Source: Lachnospiraceae bacterium | Lineage (GTDB): Bacteria > Bacillota > Clostridia > Lachnospirales > Lachnospiraceae | Length of the DNA: 7,081 nt | Direction: 5' to 3' | NCBI GenBank assembly: GCA_900759665.1 | Contig: CAAEWE010000010.1 | Location: 1-7,081 of the forward strand | In this document: piece by piece, positions 1 through 4,021 of the stretch | Layout of the letters: the number at the start of each line of letters is the position of its first letter | How positions within the stretch are numbered: the stretch's first letter is position 1 | The notes under the pieces: generated by a model | Told to the model about the DNA's origin: nothing | Databases searched by the model: none | Seen by the model: the letters and a program-made list of their open reading frames with translations, nothing else | Translations under genes and position numbers: made by a program

Positions 1-32
1 CGATAAATCCAGTGTTTTCAAGGGTTTGCAGA

Positions 33-67
33 GAATTTAATAACAAAATATAACAGTTATTAAATTC
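33..67. repeat. Perfect 12-bp AT-rich inverted repeat
   Basis: GAATTTAATAAC (33-44) is exactly complementary to GTTATTAAATTC (56-67), with an 11-nt A-rich loop between them. It could form a hairpin or be a protein-binding palindrome. No T-run follows it, so it is not a convincing intrinsic terminator. A frame that enters from the window edge stops at 51-53, inside the loop, so the repeat may mark the end of an upstream gene or a rearrangement junction. Its role is unknown. Confidence 0.5.
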
Positions 68-125
68 CCTAAAACAGGTGAAATCTCAATCGGAAATTGT
101 GGAGGAGTATTTGGAACCATTAGGA
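54..125 (+). pseudogene. Possible degraded gene end (short frame)
   Basis: Between a stop at 51-53 and a TAA at 123-125 there is a 23-codon frame whose last part reads KSQSEIVEEYLEPLGE, which has the composition of a real bacterial C-terminus. It has no ATG and no ribosome binding site; a GTG at 78 is the only possible start. The same frame is also open from the window edge to the stop at 51-53. It may be the tail of a gene interrupted by a stop or by an insertion, or it may be chance. I do not recognise a family. It is immediately followed by a small hairpin, CAGCC (132-136) with GGCTG (142-146). Confidence 0.2.
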
Positions 126-147
126 GAATAACAGCCTGCACGGCTGA

Positions 148-353
148 TTGTGAAAAATTCGCATATGACTTTCCCGCATTCCTAAGCATTTTCGCCAAGA
201 GCAGGCGAAAAGCACCGCAAAAGCAGCGGCTTAAAGCTTAGTCATGTGGGAAAGCCAGGCTAGTCGCCTTGACAACAGCCGGGGAAATTGCCGTATACAA
301 ACAAGTTTGTAACGGCAATTTCCCCGGCTGTCATCATATGCGAATTGTGACAA
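148..353. repeat. MITE-like palindromic structured element
   Basis: This gene-free stretch of about 206 bp is almost entirely self-complementary. Its ends are imperfect terminal inverted repeats: TTGTGAAAAATTCGCATATG at 148-167 matches the reverse complement of 335-353, including a perfect 12-bp core (156-167 with 335-346). Inside are nested stems: 169-179 with 244-254 (11 bp, one G-T pair), CTAAGC 182-187 with GCTTAG 236-241, TTTTCGCC 189-196 with GGCGAAAA 204-211 (7-nt loop), and CCGC 215-218 with GCGG 226-229 (7-nt loop). There is also AGGC 257-260 with GCCT 266-269. Last comes a very long stem, 276-294 with 312-330 (19 bp perfect), continued by TACAAAC 296-302 with GTTTGTA 305-311. No transposase or other ORF is inside. 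A non-autonomous mobile repeat fits best; a structured RNA is the alternative. No clear target-site duplication is visible (at most GAT). Confidence 0.55.
269..299 (+). promoter_or_regulatory. Possible promoter inside the palindromic element
   Basis: TTGACA (269-274) is a perfect -35 box. TATACA (294-299) follows after a 19-bp spacer, longer than the ideal 17. Transcription would run out of the element toward the GH94 promoter. The boxes lie within the arm of the long stem, so the match may be a by-product of the palindrome. Confidence 0.25.
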
Positions 354-390
354 GATATCAAAATACTGTTAGAAAATGACGTTTATGTTG

Positions 391-420
391 TTGACACCTT
401 TTTTAAGGGTGTCGTATAAT
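391..420 (+). promoter_or_regulatory. Sigma-A promoter of the GH94 gene
   Basis: TTGACA (391-396) and TATAAT (415-420) both match consensus perfectly and are 18 bp apart. Transcription would start near 427, giving a leader of about 46 nt before the ATG at 473. The promoter lies just outside the palindromic element. An inverted repeat sits within its spacer (listed separately), so it is probably a strong promoter under specific control. Confidence 0.85.
393..413. promoter_or_regulatory. Operator-like inverted repeat in promoter spacer
   Basis: GACACC (393-398) and GGTGTC (408-413) are perfect inverted repeats separated by 9 nt. The symmetry is extended by TT at 399-400 and AA at 405-406. The palindrome begins within the -35 box and ends two bases before the -10 box. 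A dimeric regulator here would sit on the same stretch as RNA polymerase. MerR-type activators bind dyads in this position, but usually with 19-20-bp spacers; a repressor is equally possible. No candidate regulator is encoded in the window. Confidence 0.5.
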
Positions 421-438
421 GGGGATATGAGAAAATGG

Positions 439-452
439 TGAAAGCCGTTACT
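439..452 (+). promoter_or_regulatory. Weak cre-like (CcpA) site in the GH94 leader
   Basis: TGAAAGCCGTTACT matches the general catabolite responsive element pattern TGWAARCGYTWNCW at 12 of 14 positions. The two mismatches are in the central CG, normally the best conserved part. The site lies about 12-25 nt downstream of the predicted transcription start, where CcpA commonly represses sugar genes. The call is tentative. Confidence 0.25.
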
Positions 453-472
453 AGAAAGAGGAGGATATTTTC

Positions 473-2875
473 ATGAATTATGGTTACTTTGATGAGAAGA
501 ACCGCGAGTATGTGATCACCAGACCGGATACACCGGCTCCATGGTGTAACTACCTTGGTTCTCCAGAGTATGGTGCGATCATTTCGAACAATGCGGGTGG
601 CTACAGCTTCGTAAAGAGCGGTGCGAACGGCCGTATCCTGCGTTATCACTTCAACAGCGATGACACACCGGGACGTTACATTTACATCAGAGATGATGAG
701 ACTGCTGATTTCTGGTCTGCTTCCTGGCAGCCGGTTGGCAAGGATCTGAATGAGTACAAGAGTGAGGTTCATCACGGTACTGCATATACAACAATGTTTT
801 CTGAGTATGCAGGTATCAAGACCCAGGCAGATTATTATGTACCTCTTGGAAAGGTTTATGAGGTTTGGAGATGTAAGGTGACAAATACCACAGACAAGCC
901 ACGCAAGATTTCTGTATTTGGTTATGCAGAGCTTTCCAATGATGACAATTACAATCAGGATCAGGTAAACCTGCAGTATTCCCTGTGTACTACCAACACA
1001 TTATTCCTTGGCAACAAGATCCTGCAGCAGATCAACCTGAACTGGTATAAGGGTCCGGATGGAAGCAACGGCAAAGAGCGTTTCTTCGGTATGGCAGGTC
1101 AGAAGGTTACTTCTTACAATGGTGATAAGGAAGCATTCATTGGTATGTATCACGATTATGGCAATCCGGTTGCTGTAGAGCGTGGTGAGTGTGATGGTGT
1201 TCTCAACTACAATGAGAACAGCTGTGGTGCACTTCATACTGCACTGGAGCTTGCTCCGGGCGAGTCAAAGGAGCTTGCATTTGTACTGGGTCGTTATAAG
1301 GCTTCTGACGCAGACAAGATCCTTGCATGCTACGAGGATGTTTCTGTCTGTGACAAAGAGATTGATGAGTTAAAGAATTACTGGCATTCTAAGCTGGATA
1401 ACTTCAAGATCGATACACCAAGCCCTGCATTCAACAGCATGGTAAATACATGGAATGCATATCAGTGTTTCCTGACCTTTACATGGTCAAGAGCTGCATC
1501 CTTTATCTACTGTGGTGAGCGTAACGGATATGGATACAGAGATACGGTTCAGGATATTCAGGGTGTGATCCATACAGATCCTGAGGCTGCACTGGACAAG
1601 ATCCGTTTCATGCTGTCTGCGCAGGTAGACAATGGTGGTGGACTTCCACTGGTTCGTTTCGATCATGATGAGCGTGCCGGTCATGAGGGTACACCGGATG
1701 ATCCGGATTATGTAAGAGAGACAGGACATCCTGCATATCGTGCAGATGATGCACTGTGGCTGTTCCCTACTGTATTTAAGTATGTTTCAGAGACAGGTAA
1801 TCTGGCATTTATGGATGAGGAGATCACCTGGTCTAACGTAGATAAGAAAGCAACTGTTTATGAGCATCTGCAGAGAGCAATCGACTTCTCCATGAATCAT
1901 CTGGGACCACATGGTCTTCCGGCTGGTCTTCACGCTGACTGGAATGACTGTCTGCGTCTGGGTGCACAGGGCGAGTCTTCCTTCGTAGCAATGCAGTTAT
2001 ATTATGCATTCTCTATCATGCGTCTTTTCGCACAGAAGAAGAATGATACCGATTATATCGCTTATCTGGACAAGACACAGAAAGAGATCGGCGACAAGAT
2101 CAACAAGCTCTGGTGGGAGGATGACCGTTTCAACCGTGGCTTTAAGGATACCGGAGAGCTTATCGGTTCCAAGAAGGATCCGGAGGCAAGTATGTGGCTG
2201 AACCCACAGTCATGGGCCGTTATTTCCGGTCTGGCTACCAAGGATCAGGCTGAGAAGGCTCTTGAGTCTGTAGACCGTGAGCTGAATACCGCTTATGGTG
2301 CAAAGGTGATGGCTCCTTCCTATGTAGATCATTACTTTGATGGCGCACTGGCTGGTCTGTTCCCTCCATCAACAAAGGAGAATGGTGGTATCTTCTCCCA
2401 GACACAGGGATGGATCATTCTTGCAGAGTCACTGATGGGACATGGAAACAAGGCATTCCAGTATTTTGAGGAGAGTTCACCTTCTTCACAGAATGACAAG
2501 GCAGAGATCCGTAAGCTGGAGCCATATGTACACGGACAGTATACAGAGGGTGATGAGAGCCCATTCCATGGACGTTCTCATGTACACTGGCTGACAGGTA
2601 CTGCATCTACATGTATGGTAGGCTGCGTAGAAGGTATCTGTGGTATCCGTCCTGATCTGGATGGTATCCGTATCGCTCCTTCTATTCCAAGTGACTGGAA
2701 AGAGTTTACCATGGAGAAGAATTTCCGTGGAAGCAAACTGAAGATCAAGGTTGAGAATCCAAACGGCGCAGAGAGCGGCTGCAAGGAATTCTATGTGAAT
2801 GGCGAGAAGTTCGAGGATAATTACATCCCGGCTGACAAGCTGACTCCTGTTACAGAGGTTCGTCTCGTTATGTAA
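473..2875 (+). CDS. GH94 glycoside phosphorylase (cellobiose phosphorylase-like)
   Basis: This is a complete 800-aa inverting beta-glycoside phosphorylase of family GH94, which uses phosphate to split a beta-linked disaccharide into a sugar 1-phosphate and a free sugar. The N-terminus (YGYFDEKNREYVITRPDTP) is typical of cellobiose/chitobiose phosphorylases. Expected domains are an N-terminal beta-sandwich (about 1-285), a helical linker, an (alpha/alpha)6 barrel (about 316-730) and a C-terminal beta-layer. In ADWNDC (488-493), Asp492 is the predicted catalytic acid and Trp490 lines subsite -1. GYRDTVQD (354-361) supplies further sugar-binding residues, and WLTGT (706-710) contributes to the phosphate site. 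The position usually filled by a phosphate-binding His appears to be Gln643. Length equals that of cellobiose and chitobiose phosphorylases. There is no signal peptide, so it is cytosolic. AGGAGG (459-464) lies 8 nt before the ATG. It appears monocistronic, with its own promoter and terminator. Codon use favours CGT and GGT, suggesting high expression. Cellobiose, laminaribiose or another substrate cannot be decided from sequence. Confidence 0.93.
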   Translation: MNYGYFDEKNREYVITRPDTPAPWCNYLGSPEYGAIISNNAGGYSFVKSGANGRILRYHFNSDDTPGRYIYIRDDETADFWSASWQPVGKDLNEYKSEVHHGTAYTTMFSEYAGIKTQADYYVPLGKVYEVWRCKVTNTTDKPRKISVFGYAELSNDDNYNQDQVNLQYSLCTTNTLFLGNKILQQINLNWYKGPDGSNGKERFFGMAGQKVTSYNGDKEAFIGMYHDYGNPVAVERGECDGVLNYNENSCGALHTALELAPGESKELAFVLGRYKASDADKILACYEDVSVCDKEIDELKNYWHSKLDNFKIDTPSPAFNSMVNTWNAYQCFLTFTWSRAASFIYCGERNGYGYRDTVQDIQGVIHTDPEAALDKIRFMLSAQVDNGGGLPLVRFDHDERAGHEGTPDDPDYVRETGHPAYRADDALWLFPTVFKYVSETGNLAFMDEEITWSNVDKKATVYEHLQRAIDFSMNHLGPHGLPAGLHADWNDCLRLGAQGESSFVAMQLYYAFSIMRLFAQKKNDTDYIAYLDKTQKEIGDKINKLWWEDDRFNRGFKDTGELIGSKKDPEASMWLNPQSWAVISGLATKDQAEKALESVDRELNTAYGAKVMAPSYVDHYFDGALAGLFPPSTKENGGIFSQTQGWIILAESLMGHGNKAFQYFEESSPSSQNDKAEIRKLEPYVHGQYTEGDESPFHGRSHVHWLTGTASTCMVGCVEGICGIRPDLDGIRIAPSIPSDWKEFTMEKNFRGSKLKIKVENPNGAESGCKEFYVNGEKFEDNYIPADKLTPVTEVRLVM

Positions 2876-2926
2876 TTAATATGATGCAAGGGTGAAAAGC
2901 AGACAGTAACTCAGGGCATCAGCATT

Positions 2927-2986
2927 ATAATAAAAATCAGGCTCCACATATGGCGTAAGTTGTGTATGGAGCCTGATTTTTATTAT
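2927..2986. terminator. Bidirectional intrinsic terminator
   Basis: A perfect 20-bp stem (2927-2946 with 2967-2986) has a GC core, AGGCTCC/GGAGCCT, flanked by an A-run on the left arm and a T-run on the right arm. The loop is 20 nt. It begins 51 nt after the GH94 stop and can terminate transcripts from both strands, as expected between convergent genes. Confidence 0.9.
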
Positions 2987-2988
2987 AC

Positions 2989-3021
2989 AAAAACGGGGAT
3001 ATTCATACTGGATATCCCCGT
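2989..3021 (-). terminator. Intrinsic terminator of the PocR gene
   Basis: ACGGGGATAT (2993-3002) pairs perfectly with ATATCCCCGT (3012-3021) around a 9-nt loop. Read on the minus strand, the stem is followed directly by TTTTT (complement of 2989-2993). It lies about 32 nt beyond the stop codon of the minus-strand gene, so it is that gene's own terminator, backed up by the larger bidirectional hairpin. Confidence 0.8.
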
Positions 3022-3053
3022 AAGTGATTACGAATGTTATCTGTTCAAAATAT

Positions 3054-3836
3054 CTACTGCTCAAATAATGAGGCAATATCGTTGACAGCCGTTGTAACCT
3101 TGGCAACAGATTTCTCAATGTCACCATAAATGGTAGCTGACTGGGAAGAAAGCTCTCCCATGCTCTTTGCAACAACAGCAAAGCCGACACCTGCCTCGCC
3201 GCTTCTGGCTGCCTCGATGGAAGCGTTCAGAGAAAGCATTTTCTGCTTGTTGGCGATAGACTTCAGGGAATGGGTATTGGCATTGATATCCTGAATGATA
3301 TCTGTAGTATGCATTACTTCATTGTGAAGCTGGTTAAAACGATCTCCGTTCATATGACGGAAATATTCCAGATTTACAAGCTGATTCACGATATCTCCCA
3401 ATAGATCTGCTGCAGCACGGATCCGTGCTTCGGAACTGACCGGCACCTGATGAACAGCCTGTATATAAGCGTCCTCGTCAATGCCAAGCTCCCGGGCGGT
3501 CTGACGGAACTTCTCATCATCCGGCTCCTGTGGCAGAACCTGTCCACCGATAATGGCTCCGACTTTTTCGTCGTTCAGCATAATGTCGATGGCAAAATCC
3601 ATCAGACCGGCATGACAGTAATAGGTACCGGTGCATTCATTATCACACTTTACACAGCGACGGTTTCCTTCAGTGGAATTACGTGTATATTTCATACAGA
3701 AGTCCGTGAAATTGCTGCCTTCGGTTATGTACTCACCGTTTTTGCCAACCGCGATCGCGGCAAGTCCTGTCGCATCGGAAAAAGCATCCTGAATTTTCTG
3801 TAATTTACTTAAATCCATAAAATCTTTTAATTCCAT
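3054..3836 (-). CDS. Soluble PocR-domain sensor with minimal MCP hairpin
   Basis: This 260-aa cytosolic protein has no membrane segment. Residues about 9-160 form a PocR sensory domain, a family predicted to bind small hydrocarbon or polyol-like ligands. Typical features are LQKIQDAFSDATGLAAIAV, the cysteine cluster C47, C61, C64, C68, C74-H75, and KVGAIIGGQVLPQEP (91-105). Residues about 165-258 form a short antiparallel coiled coil with the methyl-accepting chemotaxis protein tip motif LNASIEAARSGEAGVGFAVVA (203-223). Only a few heptads remain on each side, so the methylation helices of full receptors are absent. The ATG at 3836 is preceded by AAAGGAGA at good spacing. The gene is divergent from the GH2 gene, with overlapping control regions, and convergent to the GH94 gene. 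It probably reports ligand binding to a CheA/CheW-like or other partner through the hairpin, but none is encoded here. A transcription factor role is unlikely because no DNA-binding domain is visible. Confidence 0.85.
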   Translation of the reverse strand: MELKDFMDLSKLQKIQDAFSDATGLAAIAVGKNGEYITEGSNFTDFCMKYTRNSTEGNRRCVKCDNECTGTYYCHAGLMDFAIDIMLNDEKVGAIIGGQVLPQEPDDEKFRQTARELGIDEDAYIQAVHQVPVSSEARIRAAADLLGDIVNQLVNLEYFRHMNGDRFNQLHNEVMHTTDIIQDINANTHSLKSIANKQKMLSLNASIEAARSGEAGVGFAVVAKSMGELSSQSATIYGDIEKSVAKVTTAVNDIASLFEQ

Positions 3837-3877
3837 AGGTATTCTCCTTTTTTATTTATTCGTCCGATCAGGCGTTC

Positions 3878-3896
3878 AATGATAATTTTGATCATT
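3878..3896. promoter_or_regulatory. Inverted repeat at the PocR gene transcription start
   Basis: AATGAT (3878-3883) and ATCATT (3891-3896) are inverted repeats spaced by 7 nt. They overlap the predicted start of transcription and the early leader of the minus-strand gene. A third copy, AATGATC (3944-3950), lies between the two divergent -35 boxes. A shared regulator could bind these sites, but the half-sites are short and AT-rich. Confidence 0.3.
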
Positions 3897-3902
3897 TACC
3901 AT

Positions 3903-3931
3903 ATTTTACTACAAAAGAAGCATAAATGCAA
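3903..3931 (-). promoter_or_regulatory. Promoter of the PocR-MCP gene
   Basis: On the minus strand, TTGCAT (complement of 3926-3931) is the -35 box and TAAAAT (complement of 3903-3908) the -10 box, with an ideal 17-bp spacer. Transcription would start near 3896, giving a leader of about 60 nt. The -35 box covers the ATG at 3926, an argument against that ATG being the GH2 start. Confidence 0.6.
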
Positions 3932-3961
3932 TTATTTCAAGGGAATGATCTGCTGTTTTTC

Positions 3962-3990
3962 TTGACGATACTGTGGTGGTATGTTTTAAT
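3962..3990 (+). promoter_or_regulatory. Promoter of the GH2 gene
   Basis: TTGACG (3962-3967) and TTTAAT (3985-3990) are 17 bp apart. TG at 3982-3983, one base before the -10 box, adds an extended -10 element. Transcription would start near 3997, about 25 nt upstream of the ATG at 4022 and downstream of the ATG at 3926. Confidence 0.6.
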
Positions 3991-4021
3991 GATTAGAAGA
4001 AGATGCGGAGGTGTTTGTCGT

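Noticed and set aside
148..353. Retron-like non-coding RNA (outer inverted repeats, short hairpins, then one long hairpin)
   Set aside because: The architecture is superficially like an msr-msd, but no reverse transcriptase is encoded nearby. The downstream gene is a GH94 enzyme with its own promoter, and the terminal inverted repeats fit a MITE-like repeat better.
383..775. 130-aa open frame on the minus strand over the GH94 promoter and 5' end
   Set aside because: It is antisense to a clearly coding GH94 N-terminus and covers its promoter. It has no domain and is a shadow of the real gene.
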